6,421 nucleotides of DNA, from NCBI GenBank assembly GCA_021780055.1, contig JAJXZM010000322.1, positions 1 to 6,421 on the forward strand, written 5' to 3'. Below the pieces are notes generated by a model that saw nothing but the letters and a program-made list of their open reading frames with translations, had not been told where the DNA came from and did no database searches. Both the position numbers and the translations under genes were made by a program. This document shows positions 1 through 5,582 of the stretch, in pieces (the first letter of the stretch is position 1; each line of letters begins with the position of its first letter). The stretch is from Acidobacteriota bacterium. GTDB lineage: Bacteria > Acidobacteriota > Terriglobia > UBA7540.

Positions 1-1
1 T

Positions 2-547
2 GTGGCTGATCTTTGCTGCGGCACGGGCGACCTTGCGTTGGCTCTGAGGAAGGCATCAGCCGGTGCAGTGCTGGGGACCGATTTCTGCCACCCGATGCTG
101 CAACGGGCGCGCGAAAAATCGGCGGGCCTCTCCACGAACACAGTTTTCCTGGAGGCCGATACCCTTCGCCTTCCGTTCCGTGACTCTTCGCTCGATGCAC
201 TCACCATCGCTTTCGGCTTCCGTAATCTGGCGAATTACCGGCGCGGCGTACAGGAAATGAGGCGTGTGCTAAGGCCGGGCGGGACAGTGGCAATCCTGGA
301 ATTTTCGCATGTCACGTGGCCGGTTTTTGGCCCGCTGTTCCGTGCCTATTTTCGTCGCGTTCTTCCCCGGTTGGGCGCGTGGATTTCAGGAGTTCAGGGC
401 CCGTACCAATATCTTCCGGATTCGGTGTTACGCTTTCCGGATCAGGAGGCGCTTGCAAACCTGCTTCGGGAAGAGGGGTTCAACAGCGTTCATTACAGGA
501 ATTTTACCGGCGGTGTGGCGGCCTTGCACCTGGGCGAGAGAGCCTGA
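2..547 (+). CDS. ubiE: Demethylmenaquinone / ubiquinone methyltransferase UbiE/MenG, 5'-truncated
   Basis: SAM-dependent C-methyltransferase that makes the last methylation of menaquinone (demethylmenaquinone to menaquinone), or the equivalent ubiquinone step, at the cytoplasmic face of the membrane. The visible 181 residues contain SAM motif I DLCCGTGD (residues 3-10), the acidic post-I strand GTDF (25-28), EAD (51-53) and the UbiE C-terminal signature RVLRPGG...LEFS (88-102). The GPYQYLPDS segment (133-141) and the TGGVAALH ending are also typical of the family. About 50-60 N-terminal residues are missing: UbiE proteins are usually 230-250 aa and motif I lies well inside them. The GTG at position 2 is therefore an internal valine codon cut by the window edge, not a start. 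The gene ends 16 bp from a convergent gene. A menaquinone role is favoured if the host is an acidobacterium, which is an inference. Family assignment is very sure; the choice between MenG and UbiE is not. Confidence 0.93.
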   Translation: MADLCCGTGDLALALRKASAGAVLGTDFCHPMLQRAREKSAGLSTNTVFLEADTLRLPFRDSSLDALTIAFGFRNLANYRRGVQEMRRVLRPGGTVAILEFSHVTWPVFGPLFRAYFRRVLPRLGAWISGVQGPYQYLPDSVLRFPDQEALANLLREEGFNSVHYRNFTGGVAALHLGERA

Positions 548-558
548 GGTCGCCCAGG
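529..558. terminator. Hairpin at the convergent 3' ends, possible bidirectional terminator
   Basis: A perfect 9-bp inverted repeat, CCTGGGCGA (529-537) and TCGCCCAGG (550-558), has a 12-nt loop and spans the stop codon of the methyltransferase gene. It ends 5 bp before the stop codon of the opposing gene. Position and symmetry suit a shared terminator for two convergent transcripts. Neither strand has a T-run after the stem, so it is not a classical intrinsic terminator. A competing 5-bp stem (542-546 with 555-559) overlaps it. Confidence 0.4.
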
Positions 559-563
559 CGTGC

Positions 564-1205
564 CTAATCGCGCTTCGCATCGTCCCGGATCCAGTCCTCG
601 GGTGCTCCGCTCTTTTTGAATTCCTTCTCAATTTCATCCAGCGCGGCCTGCGCTTTATGCGTTGCTTCGCGTTTGGTTTCAAGCTCGATGGTCGATGCGT
701 CAATCTTGCTGTTCAATTTTCTTGAGCGGTCAGGGTTCAGGTCTCTTGCCTGCTGAATCTGGAGAAGTTGGACTTCATCCTCCACCAGAGTCTGTTCTTC
801 TTTGGCCTGCTCAAGGGCGGCACGGGCGGTCTTGAATTTTGCCTGCCAATATTCTTTGGACTTTGCGCTTTCTTCTGTTTTCCCGTGCTTTTCCAAGGTT
901 GGCGCAGAGGATGGTTGTCCGACGGTTGTGCCGGGTGGTTGTGTTGTCGTGGTCTGTTTCGGGCCCGGTTCAGGGTGCCGACCCTCTGAAGGCCCCACAA
1001 TCGAGATTGGAGGCATCCTGTCAATATCGTCGTTTGTAAACACTTTGACCGGGACTTCACCCTTCTTCTTTCGTTCCTCGAGTTCCTTGCGGTATCGGCG
1101 CGCGACTTCACCAAGGGATTGAGCGGGAATAGTTACGGGGAATCGTAGCAGAAGTGCGCCGAACATGAGAAGAAAGAGCGTTGCACGGAGGACAAGGTTC
1201 ATCAT
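564..1205 (-). CDS. Exported coiled-coil protein of unknown function (paralogue 2 of a tandem pair)
   Basis: Not a family of known function. The 213-residue protein starts with a signal peptide (R7, hydrophobic core about 8-24, likely cleavage IPA|Q after residue 28). Next comes SLGEVAR (30-36) with a basic/acidic helix, then FTNDDID (56-62). A Pro/Thr/Ser-rich linker (about 66-110) leads to a long charged helical segment (about 117-198) that looks like a coiled coil. The end is DWIR plus a short charged tail. The same order of elements occurs in the gene just upstream, so the two are duplicates. The reading frame is open back to 1352, but that would overlap the upstream gene and bury the signal peptide. 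The ATG at 1205, or the adjacent ATG at 1202, is therefore chosen. No strong Shine-Dalgarno is visible, so it may be translated by coupling or from a weak site. The 52-bp gap to the upstream gene suggests one operon. Confidence 0.75.
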   Translation of the reverse strand: MMNLVLRATLFLLMFGALLLRFPVTIPAQSLGEVARRYRKELEERKKKGEVPVKVFTNDDIDRMPPISIVGPSEGRHPEPGPKQTTTTQPPGTTVGQPSSAPTLEKHGKTEESAKSKEYWQAKFKTARAALEQAKEEQTLVEDEVQLLQIQQARDLNPDRSRKLNSKIDASTIELETKREATHKAQAALDEIEKEFKKSGAPEDWIRDDAKRD

Positions 1206-1257
1206 TGGGCCTGTGGATTTGGCCTGGACCGCTTGCAGACTCGGGAAGGGCGTTTCA

Positions 1258-1845
1258 TTATCGGATCCAGCCCGGGTCGCCGCCGTCTCGCCTGAGTTCA
1301 CCGTGCAACTCTTCCATTGCTTTCTGATCGTCAGAGACGGCCTTCTCGGCACTCGCGATTTTGCTCCGCAGCTTGCCTATATCGGACTGGAATGCCGGCG
1401 TACTTTCCTGTTCCAGGGTCTTTTGTGGGTCCGGATAATACTGCATTCTTGCGAGGCCCAGTTGCTGTTGCAAAACAGCAAGTTGTCGCTTGTGAAATTC
1501 CATCTGAGAGCGGATCTTTTCAGCTTTTGAGCGGAAATATTTCTCACCGCGCACTTCAGAGGTGGTAGTCGCCGGAGCATTCTTCTCCGCAGCCTGCCTT
1601 TTCGTTTCCGAATTCTCTTTCGTATCCGCGGAAACGACTCCAAGCGATTCCTGCCTAGGCAGATTGTCATTGGTATAAACGGCTACAGGCGTCTGCCTTT
1701 GTTTTTCGCGTTCTGCCTTCAACTGCCGGGCGATTTCGCCGAGCGATTGGGGCGCGCCTGGCTCCTGGCCGAGAACCATGGACCCGGCCAGGGCCACCAG
1801 GCCAATCAGGAGGGACGCCATTACCGGTTTCGTGGTGTTGTTCAC
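1258..1845 (-). CDS. Exported coiled-coil protein of unknown function (paralogue 1 of a tandem pair)
   Basis: A 195-residue protein with signal peptide (NNTTK n-region, hydrophobic core about 9-25, likely cleavage near LG|Q at residue 26). It then has SLGEIAR (34-40), YTNDNLP (57-63), a polar linker, a charged helical coiled-coil segment (about 102-186) and a C-terminal GWIR. It shares this whole plan with the gene downstream. The start is GTG at 1845; an in-frame ATG lies at 1821. The GTG is preferred because only that start gives the signal peptide a positively charged residue (K6) before the hydrophobic core. An AGGG about 13 nt upstream is a poor Shine-Dalgarno, so the start is not certain. 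The protein is predicted to be periplasmic or envelope-associated. Its function is unknown, and any comparison to Skp-like or other coiled-coil chaperones would be only by shape. Confidence 0.75.
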   Translation of the reverse strand: MNNTTKPVMASLLIGLVALAGSMVLGQEPGAPQSLGEIARQLKAEREKQRQTPVAVYTNDNLPRQESLGVVSADTKENSETKRQAAEKNAPATTTSEVRGEKYFRSKAEKIRSQMEFHKRQLAVLQQQLGLARMQYYPDPQKTLEQESTPAFQSDIGKLRSKIASAEKAVSDDQKAMEELHGELRRDGGDPGWIR

Positions 1846-1864
1846 TTTGTCGTACCGGCCCTAT

Positions 1865-1896
1865 GTTGGCGGTTCCTCACGGGTTGAACCGCCAAC
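1865..1896 (-). promoter_or_regulatory. 11-bp perfect inverted repeat in the leader of the coiled-coil operon
   Basis: The arms GTTGGCGGTTC (1865-1875) and GAACCGCCAAC (1886-1896) pair perfectly around a 10-nt loop. It lies 19 bp upstream of the GTG start at 1845, read leftwards. In RNA it would be a stable 5'-leader hairpin; as DNA it could be an operator. There is no T-run next to it, so a terminator is less likely. The repeat is seen directly; the regulatory role is inference. Confidence 0.45.
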
Positions 1897-1949
1897 GAGT
1901 GCCTCTCCAGTTGTTTTTCGGCAAAACGCAGTTCGTAGACTATTAGATT

Positions 1950-1977
1950 TTTCTAACAATCATTTCCGCATGGACAA
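1950..1977 (-). promoter_or_regulatory. Weak candidate sigma70 promoter for the leftward coiled-coil operon
   Basis: Read leftwards, TTGTCC (1977-1972) and TAGAAA (1955-1950) are separated by 16 nt, each matching four of six consensus bases. Initiation here would give a leader of about 100 nt that includes the 1865-1896 hairpin. The match is modest and AT-rich stretches nearby offer other options. Confidence 0.22.
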
Positions 1978-2023
1978 GTCCGCTGACGGCGGATCCGGTA
2001 AGGAAATTCTATGAAGTGCCCTT

Positions 2024-2089
2024 AAGGATTCAGCAGAGCAGCCTGGTTGCCAAAGGCCCGATCTCACCACGTCGATGAATCCTTTTTTT
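2024..2089 (+). terminator. Terminator-like hairpin with T-run in a divergent leader (attenuator, sRNA end or chance)
   Basis: AAGGATTCA (2024-2032) pairs perfectly with TGAATCCTT (2076-2084), and five further T follow directly, giving a 7-T run at 2083-2089. The 43-nt loop can fold further, for example GCCT (2041-2044) with AGGC (2054-2057). The orientation is rightward, yet no rightward gene lies upstream. If real, it would end a short leader or small RNA ahead of the hydrolase gene. It matches no riboswitch class that I can name. The long loop makes it a weak classical terminator. Confidence 0.3.
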
Positions 2090-2171
2090 GATATTCTTAA
2101 CTGTTCACTTCTGACGGAGCCGCATCGGCGACGGAAGCTAAACGCAGGCGTTTTGCACAGGAGGGATTGCA

Positions 2172-2813
2172 ATGAAACTTCTGAACCTTGGATTCACCCG
2201 AATCGCGCACGACACTTTCAGAGTTGCAGGGTCGAAGGTGATTTATACCGACCCGTTTAAGGTGTCCCATGATGACCGTGCGGACATCGTGCTGCTGAGC
2301 CACGAACACTTTGATCATCTGAGCGTTGATGACCTCAACAAAGTCTGCTCGTCTGAAACAGTCATTGTTGCGAGCCCGGCGTGCAAAGCCGGTTTGCAGA
2401 AGGTCAAAGCAAAGGAAAAGCATTTTGTCGAGCCTGGCATGAAGCTAACAGTAGGCGATGTAGCGATTGAGGCAGTTCCGGCGTACAACGTCAATAAGTT
2501 TCGGGAGCCGGGGAAACCCTTCCATCCAAAGGATGCAAAGGGCGTGGGGTTTGTATTTGAAATAGACGGAACGCGCGTGTACCACGCCGGCGATACGGAT
2601 TTCATTCCGGAAATGAAATCCATCCGGTGTGACATCGCGTTGTTGCCCGTGTCAGGCACTTATGTGATGACTGTCGAGGAGGCGGCCAAGGCAGCGCAGA
2701 CCATCAACCCCAAGATTGCAGTTCCCATGCACTATGCCGCCATCGTCGGAACCGACGACGACGCAAAGAAGTTCAAATCGCTTGTGACCAACTGCGAAGT
2801 CCAGATCGTTTGA
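2172..2813 (+). CDS. MBL-fold metal-dependent hydrolase, UlaG/UPF0173-like
   Basis: A 213-residue cytoplasmic protein of the metallo-beta-lactamase fold with no signal peptide. The metal-binding motif HEHFDH is present (H44, H46, D48, H49), followed by HAGDTD (H138, D141) and a C-terminal PMHY histidine (H187). Together these form the usual two-metal site. The spacing, the compact length and the TDPF segment near residue 27 fit the small UlaG-like/UPF0173 group rather than beta-lactamases or glyoxalase II. That group contains hydrolases of varied or unknown substrate, so the substrate cannot be read from sequence. The start is well supported: AGGAGGG at 2159-2165 sits 6 nt before the ATG. The secreted VOC-domain gene follows on the same strand after 111 bp, so co-transcription is possible but not shown. 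All catalytic ligands are intact. Confidence 0.9.
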   Translation: MKLLNLGFTRIAHDTFRVAGSKVIYTDPFKVSHDDRADIVLLSHEHFDHLSVDDLNKVCSSETVIVASPACKAGLQKVKAKEKHFVEPGMKLTVGDVAIEAVPAYNVNKFREPGKPFHPKDAKGVGFVFEIDGTRVYHAGDTDFIPEMKSIRCDIALLPVSGTYVMTVEEAAKAAQTINPKIAVPMHYAAIVGTDDDAKKFKSLVTNCEVQIV

Positions 2814-2816
2814 CCC

Positions 2817-2867
2817 GGCGATCCGCAGGAAATCGCCTCCGTTAGCACCTCGATAGTAGGCACTATC
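2817..2867 (+). other. Two small hairpins between the hydrolase and VOC genes
   Basis: GGCGAT (2817-2822) pairs with ATCGCC (2832-2837), and GATAGT (2852-2857) pairs with ACTATC (2862-2867) across a 4-nt loop. The second can extend with CCT/AGG across a bulge. No T-run follows either one, so termination is doubtful. They may protect or process an mRNA spanning both genes, or be chance. Confidence 0.25.
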
Positions 2868-2924
2868 AGGCGCAAGAAGCGGGCCGTGTGTGACTGCGGG
2901 CGGGGGATGTTGGTGGAGGTGTAG

Positions 2925-3860
2925 ATGAAAAGCAGACTTCTATGGCTGCTGGTTTGCTGCCTTGTTTTTGCGTTGCCTGATGCTAAATCCGCGGTAAAGC
3001 AACCGAAGATTTTGGGCATTGCGCACATGGCCCTTTATGTGAGCAACCTTTCCAGGACTCTTGCCTACTACAAGGACTTTCTCGGATTCGCCGAGCCTTA
3101 CGAGCTGAAGAATGCTGACGGCACGGTTCGCACCGCGTTTATCAAGATTAACGATTACCAATATCTGGAGCTCTTTGCCGAACCCCCCAAAGGCGACGGG
3201 ATGCTGAGCCACATCGCCTTCTACACCGATAACGCGGAGCAGTTGAGGCGATATTTGATCTCACGCGGCATCCCTGCACCGGCCATGGTCAGCAAGGGAA
3301 GGACCGGTGACAAAACTTTCACGGTTAAAGACCCCGACGGACACACGGTGGAGTTTGTCGAGTATCAGCCTGACGGCTGGGCAATGAGAGACCGAGGCAA
3401 AGACATGCCGGCCACGCGCATTTCGGACCACATCATGCACATTGGGTTTACGGTGGGTGAACTCAAAAGGTCCAAGGCGTTTTACAGCGACATTCTCGGT
3501 TTCAAGGAATTCTGGCGCGGCAGTTCGGATGGGGTTACGCTGAGCTGGGTTGATCTGCGGGTGCCCGACGGCAAGGATTACGTCGAGCTTATGCTATACA
3601 AGCGGTTGCCCCCTCAGGACAAGCGCGGCGGCGATAATCATATTTCGTTGACGACACCCGATATTGCCAGGGCGGTGGCCACGCTGAAAGCCCGCGCCGC
3701 GGCTGTGAACTATACCCGTCCGATCGAAATCCACGTGGGACACAACCGTCAGCGCCAAGCTAACCTTTTTGATCCCGATGGCACCCGCTCTGAACTGATG
3801 GAGCCGTTTACGATTGACGGTAAACCGACGCCTCCCTCAACTGCTCCTCCGCCGCGGTAA
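2925..3860 (+). CDS. Exported protein with two VOC (glyoxalase/dioxygenase-like) domains
   Basis: A 311-residue protein with a predicted signal peptide (K2, R4, hydrophobic core about 5-17, cleavage somewhere near residues 20-23). Two vicinal-oxygen-chelate domains follow, at about residues 30-147 and 168-294, then a Pro-rich tail. Each domain keeps a full candidate metal-ligand set: H34, E82, H96, E143 in the first and H172, E221, H239, E290 in the second. The DPDGH and DPDGT turns before the last glutamates are typical of the fold. VOC families include glyoxalase I, extradiol dioxygenases, fosfomycin/bleomycin resistance proteins and epimerases, and the sequence does not choose between them. 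Export is uncommon for these, so a role on extracellular or periplasmic small molecules is an inference. The start is supported by GGAGGT (2915-2920), 4 nt before the ATG. The hydrophobic core contains Cys-Cys but lacks a proper lipobox, so a lipoprotein is unlikely. Confidence 0.88.
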   Translation: MKSRLLWLLVCCLVFALPDAKSAVKQPKILGIAHMALYVSNLSRTLAYYKDFLGFAEPYELKNADGTVRTAFIKINDYQYLELFAEPPKGDGMLSHIAFYTDNAEQLRRYLISRGIPAPAMVSKGRTGDKTFTVKDPDGHTVEFVEYQPDGWAMRDRGKDMPATRISDHIMHIGFTVGELKRSKAFYSDILGFKEFWRGSSDGVTLSWVDLRVPDGKDYVELMLYKRLPPQDKRGGDNHISLTTPDIARAVATLKARAAAVNYTRPIEIHVGHNRQRQANLFDPDGTRSELMEPFTIDGKPTPPSTAPPPR

Positions 3861-4051
3861 GGGAATTGTCCGGGCGATATCGCTTTTCCCCCTGGGATAC
3901 ATTTCAGATACGTTGGCAGGTCTGGACGGTGTATCCGGTATTGCCATTTCAAGCGCGAAAATTGAATTTACACAGTTGCGATGTGGCTGACAGCCCGCGC
4001 TGCGTGAACGAAAAATGGAGTAAGATAAGGCTTCAGCGCCTGTTAAGGTCC

Positions 4052-4690
4052 ATGGTCATAACAGAGATCTTTAAATCCATTCAAGGTGAATCCTCTTTTG
4101 CAGGGCTGCCGTGTGTCTTTGTCCGCCTGACGGGGTGCAATCTTCGTTGCCACTGGTGCGATACGGCTTACGCCTTCCACGGGGGACAGAAGATGACGCC
4201 GGAGGAGGTTCTGGGCCGCGTCCGTTCATTGGGCGGCAAGCTGGTGGAACTGACCGGTGGCGAGCCTCTGCTGCAAAAGGAAACCGTTGGTCTTGCGGAC
4301 AGCTTGCTCGCCGAAGGCTATCGGGTCCTGATCGAGACCAGCGGTGAACGCTATGTGGGTGACCTTGCGCGGGACGTCGTGAAGATCGTGGATGTAAAGT
4401 GCCCGGGAAGCGGCGAAAGCGGCAGGTTCAATCTGGCAAACCTGGATGTTCTGGAGCGAAAAGACCAGGTCAAATTCGTTGTTCTCGATGAGCAGGATTA
4501 TCTCTACGCGCGTGATTTTATGGAAACGCACGGGATTGCGGGTCGCGTGGATGAAATTCTCTTTTCGCCTGTCTTCGGCAAGCTGCCTCCGAGCCAGGTC
4601 GCCGAATGGATTCTGCGCGACAATCTGGAAGTCCGTGTCGGCCTCCAAATCCATAAATTCATCTGGGACCCTGAAACACGAGGGGTCTAA
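4052..4690 (+). CDS. queE: 7-carboxy-7-deazaguanine synthase QueE (radical SAM)
   Basis: Converts 6-carboxy-tetrahydropterin (CPH4) to 7-carboxy-7-deazaguanine (CDG), the ring-contraction step of queuosine/preQ0 synthesis, using a [4Fe-4S] cluster, SAM and Mg2+. The 212-residue protein starts with the family hallmark ITEIFKSIQGES (3-14). The radical-SAM cysteines are in C29-NLR-C33-HW-C36, and TGGEP (68-72) is the SAM-binding GGE motif. The ending LQIHKFIWDP matches QueE. Length is normal for the family. The frame is open back to a TTG at 3866, but those 62 codons resemble nothing in QueE, so the ATG at 4052 is chosen; only a weak AAGG lies just upstream. The 191 bp between the VOC gene and this start hold a loose 7-bp inverted repeat (3895-3901 with 3930-3936) but no clear promoter. 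queC follows directly, so the two form an operon. Confidence 0.95.
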   Translation: MVITEIFKSIQGESSFAGLPCVFVRLTGCNLRCHWCDTAYAFHGGQKMTPEEVLGRVRSLGGKLVELTGGEPLLQKETVGLADSLLAEGYRVLIETSGERYVGDLARDVVKIVDVKCPGSGESGRFNLANLDVLERKDQVKFVVLDEQDYLYARDFMETHGIAGRVDEILFSPVFGKLPPSQVAEWILRDNLEVRVGLQIHKFIWDPETRGV

Positions 4691-4711
4691 GATACGGGTT
4701 GGACGGCTTCG

Positions 4712-5488
4712 GTGCCCGAGCATTCTGATCGGTTATTGAGTAAAGTGGAAGACCCCTTGGCAAATGAATCCCAAACACGCACTGAACGTCCTCTGGCTGT
4801 GGTGCTGGTAAGCGGAGGGATGGACAGTTGCGTAACCACAGCAATAGCCAGCCTTGACTATCGGTTGGCGATGTTGCATGTGGCTTATGGCCAACGAACG
4901 GAAGGCAGGGAACTGCAGTCTTTCAATGCGATTGCAGATTTTTATCACGCAGAACATCGCATGGTGTGCCGGTTGGAACATCTTCGGCAGATCGGAGGCT
5001 CAAGCCTGACCGACCCGAATATCTCCGTTGAGGTTGCGAACCTGGACCGCAGGGATATTCCTTCCAGTTACGTACCGTTCCGAAACGCGCATTTCCTTTC
5101 CGTGGCTGTTTCCTGGGCAGAAGTCCTCGGGGCTCGCAAGATCTTTATTGGCGCGGTGGCGGAAGATAGCTCCGGTTACCCGGACTGCCGGCCCGAATAT
5201 TACGAGGCATTTAACCGCGTGATTAATGTGGGAACGAAGCCGGAGACCGATATCGAAATCGTGACGCCGGTCATTCACATGCGCAAAAGTGAGATTGTGC
5301 GAAAAGGGGTTGAACTTGCAGCGCCGCTGAGGCTTACGTGGAGTTGCTATCAGCGGGAAGACGTGGCGTGCGGAGTCTGCGACAGTTGCGCGCTTCGCCT
5401 GCGTGCTTTTCAGGAGGCCGGCCTTGATGATCCCATTGCCTATGAAGTTCGTCCGCGATACACTCCGCAAGCATCCAGCGTCAGTTGA
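4712..5488 (+). CDS. queC: 7-cyano-7-deazaguanine (preQ0) synthase QueC
   Basis: ATP-dependent enzyme that turns CDG, the QueE product, plus ammonia into preQ0 in the cytoplasm. Numbered from the GTG at 4712 (258 aa), the PP-loop ATP-pyrophosphatase motif SGGMDS is at 34-39, YVPFRN at 120-125 and [13 protein letters not shown] at 155-167. The structural zinc cysteines are C212, C220, C223 and C226 in SC-x7-CGVCDSC. All key residues are present. The start is uncertain: no ATG lies before the PP-loop. GTG 4712 is the longest option, and TTG 4757 would give MANESQ..., 243 aa, an equally natural N-terminus preceded by a weak GGAAG. The gap to queE is 21 bp with the first start or 66 bp with the second. 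queD and folE are not present here, so earlier steps must be encoded elsewhere. The product may feed tRNA queuosine, or less likely other 7-deazapurine products. Confidence 0.95.
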   Translation: MPEHSDRLLSKVEDPLANESQTRTERPLAVVLVSGGMDSCVTTAIASLDYRLAMLHVAYGQRTEGRELQSFNAIADFYHAEHRMVCRLEHLRQIGGSSLTDPNISVEVANLDRRDIPSSYVPFRNAHFLSVAVSWAEVLGARKIFIGAVAEDSSGYPDCRPEYYEAFNRVINVGTKPETDIEIVTPVIHMRKSEIVRKGVELAAPLRLTWSCYQREDVACGVCDSCALRLRAFQEAGLDDPIAYEVRPRYTPQASSVS

Positions 5489-5520
5489 GATTTTCGGGCG
5501 AAGCGGAGGCAATGATTAAG

Positions 5521-5549
5521 TTGAGCCGGAAAATAGTTAACGCTAAAAT
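5521..5549 (+). promoter_or_regulatory. Sigma70-type promoter for the TPR-protein gene
   Basis: TTGAGC (5521-5526, four of six consensus bases) and TAAAAT (5544-5549, five of six) are separated by exactly 17 nt in a locally AT-rich stretch. They lie 32 bp downstream of the queC stop and 33 bp upstream of the next ATG. This is the best promoter match in the window and suggests that the TPR gene is transcribed apart from queEC. The leader would be only about 25-30 nt and carries the strong Shine-Dalgarno at 5571-5577. Confidence 0.6.
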
Positions 5550-5582
5550 AAATTTTGGCAAGTATGAGTTGAGGAGGATCTT

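Larger units (their letters stand above)
1846..2171. other. Divergent intergenic region with several inverted repeats, no gene seen
   Basis: This 326-bp gap separates the leftward coiled-coil operon from the rightward hydrolase gene, so it must hold promoters for both directions. From left to right it contains a perfect 11-bp hairpin (1865-1896), a small palindrome TTAGA-TTTT-TCTAA (1943-1956), a 5-bp stem TCCGC/GCGGA (1979-1993), a long-loop hairpin with T-run (2024-2089), and a strong Shine-Dalgarno (2159-2165). Short open frames here have no recognisable protein content. No sigma70 promoter for the rightward gene could be named with confidence. Confidence 0.6.

Noticed and set aside
768..989. 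Rightward 73-residue hydrophobic, Phe/Leu/Cys-rich frame resembling a small membrane protein
   Set aside because: It is antisense to the charged coiled-coil gene, whose Glu/Lys codons read as Phe/Leu on the other strand; it has no ribosome binding site.
1206..1352. N-terminal extension of the leftward coiled-coil paralogue back to 1352
   Set aside because: It would overlap the upstream gene by about 95 bp and place the signal peptide internally. The ATG at 1205 or 1202 puts the hydrophobic core at the N-terminus.
2024..2084. A tRNA gene or tRNA-fMet fragment
   Set aside because: A D-arm-like dodecamer and a 7-bp acceptor-like stem are present, but the D-stem partner, anticodon stem and TpsiC arm do not form. 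At best it is a degenerate fragment, so it is not annotated as tRNA.
3874..3887. GCGATATCGC palindrome followed by TTTT after the VOC gene, as an intrinsic terminator
   Set aside because: Once a loop is allowed the stem has only three base pairs, too weak to support a terminator call.
3866..4051. 62-codon N-terminal extension of QueE from a TTG
   Set aside because: The extension has no similarity to any QueE region, and the family begins almost exactly at MVITEIFKSIQGE, which the ATG at 4052 provides.
3861..4051. preQ1 riboswitch upstream of queE
   Set aside because: Neither the short preQ1-I pseudoknot pattern with its A-rich tail before the Shine-Dalgarno nor a preQ1-II pattern is recognisable. 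Only weak inverted repeats are present.
4226..4723. Leftward 165-residue frame opposite queE
   Set aside because: Antisense to a clear radical-SAM gene with no family features of its own.
5000..5512. Leftward 170-residue frame opposite queC
   Set aside because: It shows no recognisable motif and lies wholly opposite a gene with intact PP-loop and zinc cysteines.
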